A stretch of 64,000 nucleotides of DNA from Flammeovirgaceae bacterium SG7u.111. Lineage in GTDB: Bacteria; Bacteroidota; Bacteroidia; Cytophagales; Flammeovirgaceae. Under the pieces are notes generated by a model. That model made no database searches. It had not been told where the DNA came from and saw nothing but the letters and a program-made list of their open reading frames with translations. This document shows, piece by piece, positions 55,494 through 64,000 of the stretch (its first letter is position 1; each line of letters opens with the position of its first letter). The translations under genes and the position numbers were made by a program. The stretch spans positions 7,540,001 through 7,604,000 of the forward strand of contig CP139021.1 of the NCBI GenBank assembly GCA_034044135.1, read 5' to 3'.

Positions 55494-58400
55494 TTACTTT
55501 ATTTTCCACACCCAAGTGCCATTGGCGCTGATATAGCCACTTTTCCCAAGTTTTTCTACGCTTAAAATAGTTGAGCCTTCGTGTTTGATCAGCTCGTTTT
55601 CAGGTTCCAGAAGTAGTTTTCCTTCTTTGTCGGCAAGTCCCGAAAAGTTTTCAAGCATCACGGCAAGTGAGCCATCGGGCAGCTCATAGACTTCGCTGTA
55701 AATAACTTCGCTCATGATGTTGCCACCTTTGTCTATCATCTTCCATTTCCCATCCACTATTTTTTTCCAGCTCACATCTTTCAACACCTGTCCATATTTC
55801 AACTTCTCCGACCTTCGAGCTCCATATTTTTCCAAATAGGCTTCTTTATTACCACGAGTAAAATTCAGCTTCACCTCATTGCCATCTACTTGGCGGGTAA
55901 GCTCCCAAATCTCACCTCTTTTGGCAAAAGCAATGTCACCTACATAGTTTGTGACCTCGTCGAACTTGGTAGGATATGCCGGAAGCCCATCGGGTTTGAT
56001 ATGATAAAAACCTCCTGTGCTTTCCACAATTGCCCGGTCGTTTTTAAAGCCGTCTATTACCTTTCCTTTCAACCCAAAGCTGCCAACTACAGCTCCTTTC
56101 TCATCTATAATTTGCTTGTCGTTTACAAAAGCAAAACCATTGCTAAAAGGGGCAGCTTTTTTAAACGATTGTTTGATGACCGATTTTCCAGTCTTGTCAA
56201 TATAGCCCCAAAGGTTGCGTGAAAGTACCGCCGCTTTTCCGTCGCTAAAGCTCGCTGCAAGTTTGTAGGTGGCAGGAATTACTTCTGCTCCATTTTGATC
56301 TATAAACCCGAATTTTTGCTGGGTTCTATCTTTATTATACGCCTTTACCAAAGCGAGCCCGTCGCTAAATGGATGAATTTCTACATATGCATATTTGGTG
56401 AGCAACTTTCCAGTTTTGTCTGCCAAGGCGAGTTTGTCTGATTTTTTCACGACTGCCAAGCCATTTGCATCAAACTCTGTTTCGTAAACTAGCTTGTCTG
56501 ATTTCGAAAAAGAACCAGCAGGCGCAGGTTCAAGAGAAGGCTTTTCTGAAAGCTCTTTCAGCGTTCCATTTTTTTCTACTAAGAAGTATTTCTCTTCTTT
56601 TTTCAATAGTTCGAAAAGCGTGTTTTCCCCTTCACCTATTGGGCGAATTCCATCGTATTCAAATGGGAGAACTACTTGGTTTTGAAGGTCGATAATTCCC
56701 CATTTTCCACCTTGGTTTGCTACTACGAGGCCATTGGTAATAGGCGAGGCAAAATCATATTTCAGTGGGATGATCGCTTTTCCTGTGTAGTCAATGTAGC
56801 CATATTTGCCTTTTTGGGCGGCTTTCGCCAAGCCTAGGCTATCCCTCCAAACCGTGTTGAAAGCGGTGTCTATGTAAGAATAAGTTGGAGGCAATACCTC
56901 TTGGGCATTGTAATCAATATAACCGATGTTTTTGCCGTCATACACCTTGGCTAAGCCCGCATTTTTACCCCAAATATTTTCAAAGCTATCAATACGTTCG
57001 TAGCTAGGTTCGAGTACGACCACGCCATTGTAGTTCACATAGCCTGTTTTTCCATCCTTCATTATTTTGGCGATACCTCGTTTGTTTTTCCAGATTTCTT
57101 CAAACCCAATAATATCACTGTATTCGGTAGTCAAAAGAACCTCCCCGTTTTCATTGATGTAGCCTTTCTGCTCAAAAAGCACTTTTTTGGCAAATTCACT
57201 TTGAAGCTGCTGCCTGCCTCTGCCCGTAAGCGCAATGCCATTTTCAAAATCTTCCAAGCCGTCAAGCTCTACAGATGCTGGGAACAAAACTTTTCCTTTT
57301 GTGCTTACCGCTCCCCATTTCCTGCCAACTCTCATGCGGGCTATTCCATTTTTGAAAGGGTAAATCATGCTGTATTCGAAGGGTAGCAATTGCTTGTTTT
57401 GCAAGTTTACCAAGCCCCACTTTCCGCTTTTCCCTCGCCCTTTTTTTACGATACATGCCCCCTCGGCTGGGACTTGAATGCCATCAAACATGAAAGGGAG
57501 CACCGCTTTTCCGTTGCCATCTATGCATCCAAACTTGCCGTTTTTGCGGGCAATGGCGTAGCCTTCGCTAAAGTCACTAATCACATCGTATTCAAAAGGA
57601 ACAACAACATTTCCTTTTCCGTCTATTACGCCAAACTTGCCTCCACTTTTTGCCCAAGCCCTTCCTTTCTCAAATGCTCCTATGTTTGAAACAGACGATC
57701 CTCCAATTTCACTTATGATGTTTCCAGCCTTGTCTATCAGCCCGTCCCAAAGTGTATCTACGGTTACCCTTGCCAGCTCAGCTTCCTTAAAATCGGTGAC
57801 CACCATGTCTTTGCAATTGCTTTTGAAAAGGATTTTCCCTTGCTTATGATCGATCAGGTAAGTGTAAATAGTTTCTTTCTCTCCTTTTTTCTCAGGTAAG
57901 AGGATCTCTCTTGCCATGCTCAAGCCTAGTTCATCGTCTATCCCTACATCGAAAAATTCTCTTTTGCCCAACAGGTTTTGCCCTACGCCATTTTCCAAAT
58001 AGGTACGGTAATCGTGTTCCACCCAGCGAGGCTTGCGTGCTTCAGGGTTTGCCTTTAGTATAGCTATTCGCTCTTTTTTCAGCGCATTTTGCGTAGCAAC
58101 ATTTAGCGCTACTTGGTTTGGGTATTCGTTTTTCTCCAAGAGTTTTCCATCTTCCGAAATCTTTACTGCCGTAAGCGCATTGCCTTTTTTTGCCGTAATT
58201 ACTCCTTGTTCTAAAGTGATGGCTTCGTACTGGGCTGAAAGCAAAATCTCTCCAAACTGGTTGTAAAGTCCTTTTTTTCCTCCTTTGGAAAACTCGGCAT
58301 ACACCGCCCCGTTCGGAATGGCTTTTATTTCATCATAATTATTTTCGAGCAAAACCTTTCCCTCAATGGAAGCAAGTCCGAATAGGTTGTTGGTATAGGT

Positions 58401-58793
58401 GCGGAGCAGGGTAGGGCTAAGTGGACTGATCAACTGGTAGTTGAGGGGGAGGACAACTTGGTTTTTTAAATCAACTAAACCACATTTCCCGTCTTCCCAC
58501 ACCACTGCAAACGGAACTTTCAAGAGCTTTACCTGTTCATAATTGGCAGGAATGACTTCCGTGCCCTTTCCATCTACCAAGCCACTTTTTCCATTATTTT
58601 GGAAAATAGCCAACCCGTGGCTGCCAAACGAACCAAGGTGCTCGTATTTGGCGGGAATTACCAACTTGCCCTCTTGGCCAATCGCGCCCCATTTTCCCCC
58701 TTCCCGCACAGGAAATAAGGTTTGCGAGAAGGAAAAGGAAGAAATTAGTAATAAGAAAAAAGTGAAGAATAGATTCTTGTGGATAGGATTCAT
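55494..58793 (-). CDS. Large secreted WG-repeat protein
   Basis: This 1099-residue protein has a signal peptide (FFTFFLLLISSFSFSQ). More than 15 WG-type repeats follow, with units such as GKWGAIGQEGKLVIPAKYE, KFGVIDGKGNVVVPFEYD and KYGYIDYTGKAIIPLKYD. WG proteins are common in Bacteroidota and Spirochaetota, and their function is mostly unknown; a scaffold or ligand-binding role at the surface is likely. The repeats end near residue 1090. Confidence 0.88.
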   Translation of the reverse strand: MNPIHKNLFFTFFLLLISSFSFSQTLFPVREGGKWGAIGQEGKLVIPAKYEHLGSFGSHGLAIFQNNGKSGLVDGKGTEVIPANYEQVKLLKVPFAVVWEDGKCGLVDLKNQVVLPLNYQLISPLSPTLLRTYTNNLFGLASIEGKVLLENNYDEIKAIPNGAVYAEFSKGGKKGLYNQFGEILLSAQYEAITLEQGVITAKKGNALTAVKISEDGKLLEKNEYPNQVALNVATQNALKKERIAILKANPEARKPRWVEHDYRTYLENGVGQNLLGKREFFDVGIDDELGLSMAREILLPEKKGEKETIYTYLIDHKQGKILFKSNCKDMVVTDFKEAELARVTVDTLWDGLIDKAGNIISEIGGSSVSNIGAFEKGRAWAKSGGKFGVIDGKGNVVVPFEYDVISDFSEGYAIARKNGKFGCIDGNGKAVLPFMFDGIQVPAEGACIVKKGRGKSGKWGLVNLQNKQLLPFEYSMIYPFKNGIARMRVGRKWGAVSTKGKVLFPASVELDGLEDFENGIALTGRGRQQLQSEFAKKVLFEQKGYINENGEVLLTTEYSDIIGFEEIWKNKRGIAKIMKDGKTGYVNYNGVVVLEPSYERIDSFENIWGKNAGLAKVYDGKNIGYIDYNAQEVLPPTYSYIDTAFNTVWRDSLGLAKAAQKGKYGYIDYTGKAIIPLKYDFASPITNGLVVANQGGKWGIIDLQNQVVLPFEYDGIRPIGEGENTLFELLKKEEKYFLVEKNGTLKELSEKPSLEPAPAGSFSKSDKLVYETEFDANGLAVVKKSDKLALADKTGKLLTKYAYVEIHPFSDGLALVKAYNKDRTQQKFGFIDQNGAEVIPATYKLAASFSDGKAAVLSRNLWGYIDKTGKSVIKQSFKKAAPFSNGFAFVNDKQIIDEKGAVVGSFGLKGKVIDGFKNDRAIVESTGGFYHIKPDGLPAYPTKFDEVTNYVGDIAFAKRGEIWELTRQVDGNEVKLNFTRGNKEAYLEKYGARRSEKLKYGQVLKDVSWKKIVDGKWKMIDKGGNIMSEVIYSEVYELPDGSLAVMLENFSGLADKEGKLLLEPENELIKHEGSTILSVEKLGKSGYISANGTWVWKIK

Positions 58794-59108
58794 TTTATAT
58801 GAAATATTTTGGTTTCAGTTTTTTAGAAAAGCTAGTGCCTAAATACGTGCCAAAGTGGCGAATTAGGAAGTTTGATGTTGGGAATAGTTCTGTATTTTCT
58901 ACGGTTCTAAAAAGAATTATTGCCTTTTTATGTCCTAAACTGCCAAAATGAATGGCAAAAACTTTTCGAGCGACAATTTTCCTTTGGTTTTCCTAAACAA
59001 AACCCTCCCTTTTCTTTTTTTAAGTTAATGAACTTCTGTAACACGCAACTCGCAACACATACCTTTTCCACTAGCCAATACAAGTAAACACATCAAAATC
59101 GAATTTCA
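58794..59108. other. Gene-free interval of 315 bases between divergent genes
   Basis: No ORF of note. It should hold both promoters, but I see no TAnnTTTG match. Near 58940 the sequence TGCCA/TGGCA makes a short 5-bp hairpin. Confidence 0.35.
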
Positions 59109-60659
59109 ATGAGCAAGGAAGAAAAAATCCAAGAACTTGATGCCTTGGCCGCCAAAGCGTTGCAAGGTGGTGGTGAAAAAAGAATTGATTCTCAGCACAA
59201 AAAAGGGAAACTAACAGCTAGGGAACGAATTGCCTTGCTCCTTGACCAAGGCTCATTTGAAGAGGTCGGTATGTTGGTGAAGCATCGTTGCACCGACTTT
59301 GGAATGGAAGATGAAACCTACTTGGGCGATGGCGTAGTGACGGGCTACGGAGAGGTAAACGGAAGATTGGTCTATGTGTTTTCCCAAGATTTCACCGTAT
59401 TTGGAGGTGCGCTTTCCGAAGCTCATGCCGAGAAAATCTGCAAGATCATGGATTTGGCTCTGAAAAATGGTGCTCCGCTTGTAGGATTGAACGATTCGGG
59501 AGGGGCGCGAATTCAAGAAGGAGTTGCCTCTTTGGGTGGCTATGCCGATATATTTTACAGGAATACCTTGGTTTCTGGCGTAATCCCACAAATTTCTGGA
59601 GTGATGGGCCCTTGCGCTGGCGGTGCTGTTTATTCCCCCGCCATCACCGATTTTATTTGCATGGTGGAAGATACTTCCTACATGTTTGTAACAGGACCAA
59701 ACGTGGTAAAAACCGTTACCCACGAAGAGGTGTCGTTTGAAGATTTGGGCGGGGCTTCGGCGCACAGTACCAAAAGTGGTGTGACGCACCTCACCGCAGC
59801 CAACGACGTGGATTGCATCAATCAGATAAAAACTTTATTAAGCTTTATCCCCCAAAATTGTGAGGATGAAACCCCAAGGTTGCCTTACGAGGCAAAGGGC
59901 AGCGAGCTTCGCCCAGAGCTGACGGACATAATCCCCGAAAACCCCAACCAGCCCTACGATATGCGGGAAGTAATTGCCGGCTTGGTGGACGATAAAGAAT
60001 TCTTCGAAGTGCAAAAAGACTTTGCAGGGAACATTGTAGTCGGTTTTGCCAGAATTGAAGGGCGAAGCATCGGGATAGTGGGCAACCAGCCTGCGGTGTT
60101 GGCAGGTGTGCTAGATATCGACGCCAGCAATAAAGCCGCCCGCTTTGTCCGCTTCTGCGATTCCTTCAATATTCCCCTGCTCGTGTTGGTAGATGTGCCA
60201 GGCTTCTTGCCAGGGACGGATCAAGAATGGAACGGAATCATCAAAAACGGGGCGAAGTTACTTTATGCTTTTTGTGAAGCCACTGTACCGAGGGTAACGG
60301 TCATTACCCGAAAAGCCTACGGCGGGGCATATGATGTGATGAACTCCAAGCATATTGGGGCGGATATGAACTTCGCCTGGCCTACGGCAGAAATAGCCGT
60401 GATGGGGGCAAAAGGCGCAGCCGAAATTATTTTTAAGAAAGAAATAAAAACAGCCGAAAATCCCAAGGAAAAGCTAGAAGAGAAAATAGAAGAATACACC
60501 AAGCTCTTCGCCAACCCCTACAAAGCCGCCAGCCGAGGCTACATAGACGAAGTAATAAAACCAGAAGCTACCCGCCAAAAGCTCATGAAAGTATTCAAAA
60601 TGCTAGAAAATAAAGTAGATAAACTACCCAAGAAAAAGCACGGGAATATTCCGCTGTAA
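59109..60659 (+). CDS. pccB: Acyl-CoA carboxylase beta subunit (propionyl-CoA carboxylase type)
   Basis: This 516-residue protein is a biotin-dependent carboxyltransferase ([51 protein letters not shown]). Length and motifs fit propionyl- or methylmalonyl-CoA type beta subunits. It transfers CO2 from biotin to acyl-CoA. The biotin-carrying alpha subunit is not adjacent. Confidence 0.92.
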   Translation: MSKEEKIQELDALAAKALQGGGEKRIDSQHKKGKLTARERIALLLDQGSFEEVGMLVKHRCTDFGMEDETYLGDGVVTGYGEVNGRLVYVFSQDFTVFGGALSEAHAEKICKIMDLALKNGAPLVGLNDSGGARIQEGVASLGGYADIFYRNTLVSGVIPQISGVMGPCAGGAVYSPAITDFICMVEDTSYMFVTGPNVVKTVTHEEVSFEDLGGASAHSTKSGVTHLTAANDVDCINQIKTLLSFIPQNCEDETPRLPYEAKGSELRPELTDIIPENPNQPYDMREVIAGLVDDKEFFEVQKDFAGNIVVGFARIEGRSIGIVGNQPAVLAGVLDIDASNKAARFVRFCDSFNIPLLVLVDVPGFLPGTDQEWNGIIKNGAKLLYAFCEATVPRVTVITRKAYGGAYDVMNSKHIGADMNFAWPTAEIAVMGAKGAAEIIFKKEIKTAENPKEKLEEKIEEYTKLFANPYKAASRGYIDEVIKPEATRQKLMKVFKMLENKVDKLPKKKHGNIPL

Positions 60660-60675
60660 TAAAATAAACATCTCG

Positions 60676-60721
60676 CTCGGCTCTTGCCGAGTGAGGGTTA
60701 ATTAGTGGGCGTCTCGCCCAC
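60676..60721. repeat. REP-like double hairpin, left of the transposase
   Basis: CTCGG/CCGAG (60676-60691) and GTGGGC/GCCCAC (60705-60721) form two adjacent hairpins joined by GAGGGTTAATTA-type spacing. The same layout recurs to the right of the transposase at 61568-61614 in the same orientation. It may also act as terminator for pccB. Confidence 0.65.
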
Positions 60722-60802
60722 ATGTATCAAGTAAAGAAATGCTAAAGCAAGGGATGTTCCTGAGCCGAGCAATAGAATTTCATATCACCAGACCATCAAA
60801 CC

Positions 60803-61496
60803 ATGTCAGAAACCAGAAAAGCACATACGGACTATGCTTATTTTTGGACGATGACGGTTGTAGGTTGGGCAGATGTATTTACAAGAAAAGAATACTGTGA
60901 GATAGTGTTGGATAGCCTGCAATTCTGCCAAAAAACAAAAGGCTTGGAAGTTTTTGCCTACGTGATAATGCCTAGCCACATCCATGTGGTGGGGAGAAGG
61001 GAAAAAGGAAGGTTGGGCGATTTGATTCGGGATTTTAAGAGCATGTTTAAACTTTAGGTTTTCAAGCGAAAACGTTCAGTTTTGGGTTCTCACGAAATAA
61101 GAAAATTTTTGAATAGCAGCGCTATTGAAAAATTTTCTTATTTCGTGAGGTTCTAAAAATGAGCGTTTGCAGCGAAATAGATAAAATTTAAACATGCTCT
61201 AAAGTTTTACGGCAAAGCAAATTATAGATGAGATTGAAAAAGGAGGATACGAAAGCAGGAAAGATTGGCTGCTCCATTTATTTCGGTTTCATGCAAAATA
61301 CAAGCGGCAAAACGACCTGCATATGTTTTGGCAGAAAACCAATTACCCAATAGAGTTATCGACTCCTTACCTCGTTGACCAAAAAATAGAATATGTGCAC
61401 GAAAACCCAGTAGCTGCGGGCATAGTTCTAGAGCCTGAAATGTATGTGTATAGCAGTGCAAACCCATTGAGTAGGTTGAAGACATTGCAGGCGTAG
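60803..61496 (+). pseudogene. REP-associated tyrosine transposase (RAYT) interrupted by a MITE
   Basis: Residues before the insertion (starting MSETRKAHTDYAYFW and ending DLIRDFK) carry the HUH motif (MPSHIHVV). After the element at 61039-61199 the reading resumes (FTAKQIIDEIEKGG... to QKIEYVHENPVAAG), including the catalytic Tyr region. Together they make one RAYT/Y1 transposase. The remaining parts are in different frames by one base when the element and its 3-bp repeat are removed, so a further small indel may be present. A short stop codon inside the element ends the first part at 61057. REP-like repeats flank it. Confidence 0.8.
61039..61199. mobile_element. Palindromic MITE, family A, copy 3 (inside the RAYT gene)
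   Basis: Same length (161 bp) and near-identical sequence to the copy at 22349. It has GAGCATGTTTAAA and TTTAAACATGCTC ends, and flanking TAA repeats (61036-61038, 61200-61202). The centre has two 27-base arms that differ at one position (CACGAAATAAGAAAA... with ...TTTTCTTATTTCGTG). Confidence 0.8.
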
Positions 61497-61567
61497 CTGG
61501 CTTTTTATAGCGAGACGCTACAGAAATAGTTGCCACTCGACAAGAGTCAAGCGGCATATTTCCTCTC

Positions 61568-61614
61568 GTCGGCTCCAGCCGAGTGAGGATTATGAAGTGA
61601 GCGTCCTCGCTCAC
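61568..61614. repeat. REP-like double hairpin, right of the transposase
   Basis: CGGCT/AGCCG (61570-61581) and GTGAGCG/CGCTCAC (61597-61614) repeat the layout of 60676-60721 in the same orientation. Between the hairpins GCCGAGTGAGG is shared with the left copy. Confidence 0.65.
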
Positions 61615-61620
61615 ATGAAT

Positions 61621-61648
61621 AAAAAAATCCCCGCAATTTTGCGGGGAT
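61621..61648 (-). terminator. Intrinsic terminator after the DUF349 gene
   Basis: ATCCCCGCAA pairs with TTGCGGGGAT, and seven U follow on the minus strand. It lies 24 bases past the DUF349 stop. Confidence 0.85.
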
Positions 61649-61672
61649 TTCATGTTTTCCAAAAAGGAAAGG

Positions 61673-62962
61673 TTAATATCTGCTGCTTGGGTTGAGTTTG
61701 TCTTGCAATTTGCTCAAAATCCTGTGCTTCGTTTTTAGCTTGTTAACGTAGTTGTTGCGCTGCTGAAAAACTGGGTAGTTACCCGGAGTCCTGCTATCTT
61801 GTGCAAGTTCAAACGCATATTTTTTACTATAGTCTTCCAGCTCTTGTTCGTCTTTGTCTATCGAGTCTTGGAGTACTTGCATTTTCAATTTAATCTGCTC
61901 AGAAAATGTCTTTTTAGGAAAATCTGGGTGGAAGTACCTTGTTGATTTTTCCAAGAAGTGCATCTCAAATAGCTCGTTACAAACTATTCTAAACTTAAGG
62001 TTGAGCTGCTTGTCTTCAGGATTAGGAAGTTTACCAAACTGCTTCCACTTTAGCTGAAGTTGCTTCACAAAGTTGATATCGAAGCGAGCTTTGCCTTCCA
62101 GCATATTCTCCACTTCGGTGTATATATCTTGTTTTATCTCGATGCTCGACTTCTCCTTCATGGCAGCATTGTATTTCAAGTTGTTGAAATACGTATCGAT
62201 CTGCTTTTTGAAGCTAGAAAACATTGGGGCGATGATCTTTTTAGGAACCTTACTAAAGGTCCTCCACTCACGCTGATAAGATTTTACCTTGTCTGCCTTA
62301 GCAGGGTCGCTGCCCGCTTGGTTTATTCGCGTAAGGTCGTTGATGATATACTGAGCTCTTCTTTTTGCGTCTTTTATAACTTTGGCTTGTTCCAAGAAGA
62401 ACGATTTCCTTCTTTGGAAGAAGTATTCCAATGCTTCGTTAAATTCTTTAGAAAGCTGCTCTTCCACTTCTTTGTGGGCGCTTCCTGTTTTTATCCACTT
62501 TAGCTTCAGTTCTTTTAGCTTTTCAGCACCAAATTTCCAGTCGGCGCTTCCTTTAAAGCTGTTTGCCTCGTTAAGGAGGGCTGTTTTTATCTCGTAGTTC
62601 TTCTGCCTATTTTTTTCGATATACACACGTATATCGTCCTCCATGTTGTTTATTTCTTCATAGAGTTTGGTGAAATCGCCCAAGCCATTGAACTGGGCAA
62701 GGTAGGTACGCATGTGAATAAGTTTCATGAGGTACGAACCTTTGTTTTCGGCAGTTACTATTGCCTCTTTCACCTCGTTTACCTTCTTCTCCACCATTTC
62801 GAAGCGGTTGAGAAAATAGCGCATACTCTCTTCATCGGATTCTCTTACTACTCCGATTTCCCTATCCTTGAAGCCTAGATAACCTTTGAGATAAACTTTG
62901 TCGTCTTTAATATACCCGAAATCTGAGATTTCAGGATATTCTTTAATACCAGAGTCTGACAT
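61673..62962 (-). CDS. DUF349-domain protein
   Basis: This 429-residue protein is nearly all helical. It has repeated three-helix units with the DUF349 pattern (about 80-residue repeats; e.g. ELKLKWIKTGSAHKEVEEQL, REWRTFSKVPKKI, KWKQFGKLPNPEDKQLN), often with Trp-Lys/Arg near the unit start. DUF349 proteins in Bacteroidota are soluble and of unknown or RNA-linked role. Divergent from ettA. Confidence 0.85.
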   Translation of the reverse strand: MSDSGIKEYPEISDFGYIKDDKVYLKGYLGFKDREIGVVRESDEESMRYFLNRFEMVEKKVNEVKEAIVTAENKGSYLMKLIHMRTYLAQFNGLGDFTKLYEEINNMEDDIRVYIEKNRQKNYEIKTALLNEANSFKGSADWKFGAEKLKELKLKWIKTGSAHKEVEEQLSKEFNEALEYFFQRRKSFFLEQAKVIKDAKRRAQYIINDLTRINQAGSDPAKADKVKSYQREWRTFSKVPKKIIAPMFSSFKKQIDTYFNNLKYNAAMKEKSSIEIKQDIYTEVENMLEGKARFDINFVKQLQLKWKQFGKLPNPEDKQLNLKFRIVCNELFEMHFLEKSTRYFHPDFPKKTFSEQIKLKMQVLQDSIDKDEQELEDYSKKYAFELAQDSRTPGNYPVFQQRNNYVNKLKTKHRILSKLQDKLNPSSRY

Positions 62963-63272
62963 TTTGTTATTAGATGATGGTTTGGTTAAAAGTTTTGATT
63001 TATTAGTTACACTTAAAGATAATTACCAATTTCTACAACTGATAACTATCCACCGAGACTAAAGATCATTCTTATTTAGCAAATATGTATGATTTAATTA
63101 TTATTCCTAAAGTATTTCTCATAAAAGCTACACAATAAATGTAGGGAACTGGTAAAGCCCCACTAATGATAATGAATTAATTTTATGATATTTGTAACGT
63201 AAATGTCATAATTTCGATTCGAGAAACTTTAGTTAAAACTAATATTAATATTTTAATTGACCAACACAAGGC
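62963..63272. other. Gene-free interval of 310 bases between divergent genes
   Basis: AT-rich and without ORFs. It must hold the promoters of the DUF349 gene and ettA, but no TAnnTTTG match was found at a good distance. Confidence 0.35.
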
Positions 63273-64000
63273 ATGAGTAATGAAACTATAATTTTTTCGA
63301 TGGCGGGTGTGAGTAAAATCCATCCACCTAAGAAACAGGTCCTTAAAAACATATATCTATCTTTTTTTTACGGAGCAAAAATCGGGGTTTTGGGCCTCAA
63401 TGGCTCAGGAAAATCTTCCCTGCTCAAGATCATAGCGGGAATAGATAAAGAGATACAAGGCGAGGTGGTTTTTTCACCTGGCTACACCGTAGGGTACTTG
63501 GAGCAAGAGCCGAAGCTCGACCTGTCAAAAACAGTAAGGCAAGTAGTAGAAGAAGGGGTGCAGGAAGTTGTTGACCTTCTCAAAGAATTTGAAGATATCA
63601 ACATGGCTTTTGCCAACCCAATGTCTGACGACGAGATGACCAAGCTGATAGAAAGGCAAGGAGAGGTGCAAGAAAAGCTGGATCACCATAATGCATGGGA
63701 GCTAGATACTAGGCTAGAAAAAGCGATGGATGCGCTCCGTTGCCCACCTGAAGATGCGTCAATTGAGAACCTTTCGGGTGGTGAGAAGAGGCGAGTTGCT
63801 CTTTGCCGCCTATTGCTCCAAGAGCCGGATGTGCTTTTGCTCGATGAGCCTACCAACCACCTCGATGCCGAGTCGGTACATTGGTTGGAGCAGCACCTTC
63901 AGCAATACAAGGGCACTGTAATAGCCGTAACTCACGATAGGTACTTCCTCGATAATGTAGCTGGTTGGATTTTGGAATTGGACAGGGGCGAGGGCATTCC
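63273..64000 (+). CDS. ettA: ABC-F protein EttA, energy-dependent translational throttle (3' truncated by window edge)
   Basis: ATG at 63273 opens a frame that runs off the right edge (242 codons visible). The first ABC domain has Walker [13 protein letters not shown], signature [12 protein letters not shown] and Walker [17 protein letters not shown], followed by the switch His in [13 protein letters not shown]. The start [19 protein letters not shown] and the linker sequence fit EttA, which binds the ribosomal E site and gates translation by ATP/ADP ratio. Confidence 0.93.
   Translation, partial: MSNETIIFSMAGVSKIHPPKKQVLKNIYLSFFYGAKIGVLGLNGSGKSSLLKIIAGIDKEIQGEVVFSPGYTVGYLEQEPKLDLSKTVRQVVEEGVQEVVDLLKEFEDINMAFANPMSDDEMTKLIERQGEVQEKLDHHNAWELDTRLEKAMDALRCPPEDASIENLSGGEKRRVALCRLLLQEPDVLLLDEPTNHLDAESVHWLEQHLQQYKGTVIAVTHDRYFLDNVAGWILELDRGEGI

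Noticed and set aside
60803-61057. An 84-residue complete transposase gene
   Set aside because: Its last residues come from the inserted element. The rest of the protein continues after 61202.
1-64000. tRNA, rRNA and CRISPR features
   Set aside because: No cloverleaf, ribosomal RNA block or regular repeat-spacer array was seen on reading both strands.

Overview
The window reads as a piece of a Bacteroidota chromosome, most likely from the Cytophagales side of the phylum. This rests on a TonB-dependent receptor, many signal-peptide lipoproteins, WG-repeat and DUF349 proteins, paired rhomboids, TPR/SpoIIE and TIR/WD40 signalling proteins, and promoters of the TTTG-N19/20-TAnnTTTG type (for example before gatB at 12053-12082 and before polX at 33421-33452). 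I see no rRNA, tRNA or CRISPR array. No species can be named from the sequence alone.

Layout. 1-9300: a multi-TIR/WD40 membrane protein cut by the left edge, a coupled outer-membrane-type protein, a TonB-dependent receptor and a TPR/SpoIIE phosphatase. 9300-17500: LacI regulator, TMEM220-like protein, Gfo/Idh/MocA oxidoreductase, gatB, a TlpA-like thioredoxin, purE, a lipoprotein, a DUF4178 protein and MarC. 17650-21530 (minus): a cysteine operon, leader peptide - cysM - mec - cysO - moeZ-like - peroxiredoxin, with one terminator in the leader and one at the end. 21700-28700: YjbQ, two adjacent palindromic mobile elements, YraN, two rhomboids, Fur, an SDR enzyme, a nuclease and two unlisted small ORFs. 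28700-33450 (minus): cca, L,D-transpeptidase, a membrane protein and a PolX homologue. 33600-40850: lone nuoA, a beta-helix lipoprotein, an RsbU/RsbV/RsbW-like partner-switching set, nadD, gmk and an ECF sigma factor with a small Cys-containing partner. 41100-45300: glycosyltransferase 9, TRAP permeases, prmA. 45650-58800: a 1639-residue orphan protein, a YwqK-like protein, prfA, hisH, a lipoprotein and a large WG-repeat protein. 59100-64000: pccB, a RAYT transposase broken by a mobile element, a DUF349 protein and the start of ettA.

The most interesting system is the cysteine operon. The proteins match the CysO thiocarboxylate route known from actinobacteria: MoeZ-like activation and sulfuration, the CysO carrier, CysM, and Mec protease release. 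CysO here carries two residues after the Gly-Gly, which implies a maturation cut. Upstream of cysM, in a stretch without a listed gene, lies a 38-codon ORF with six consecutive Cys codons, followed by an intrinsic terminator. The 5' arm of that terminator can pair instead with a segment inside the leader ORF. This is the layout of classical transcription attenuation responding to charged tRNA-Cys.

A second theme is small mobile DNA. Three copies of a 161-175 bp palindromic element, each flanked by a 3-bp direct repeat (TAA, TTA, TAA), lie at 22349, 45419 and 61039. The last one splits a RAYT transposase gene that is itself bracketed by paired-hairpin REP-like repeats. A different palindromic element abuts the first copy.
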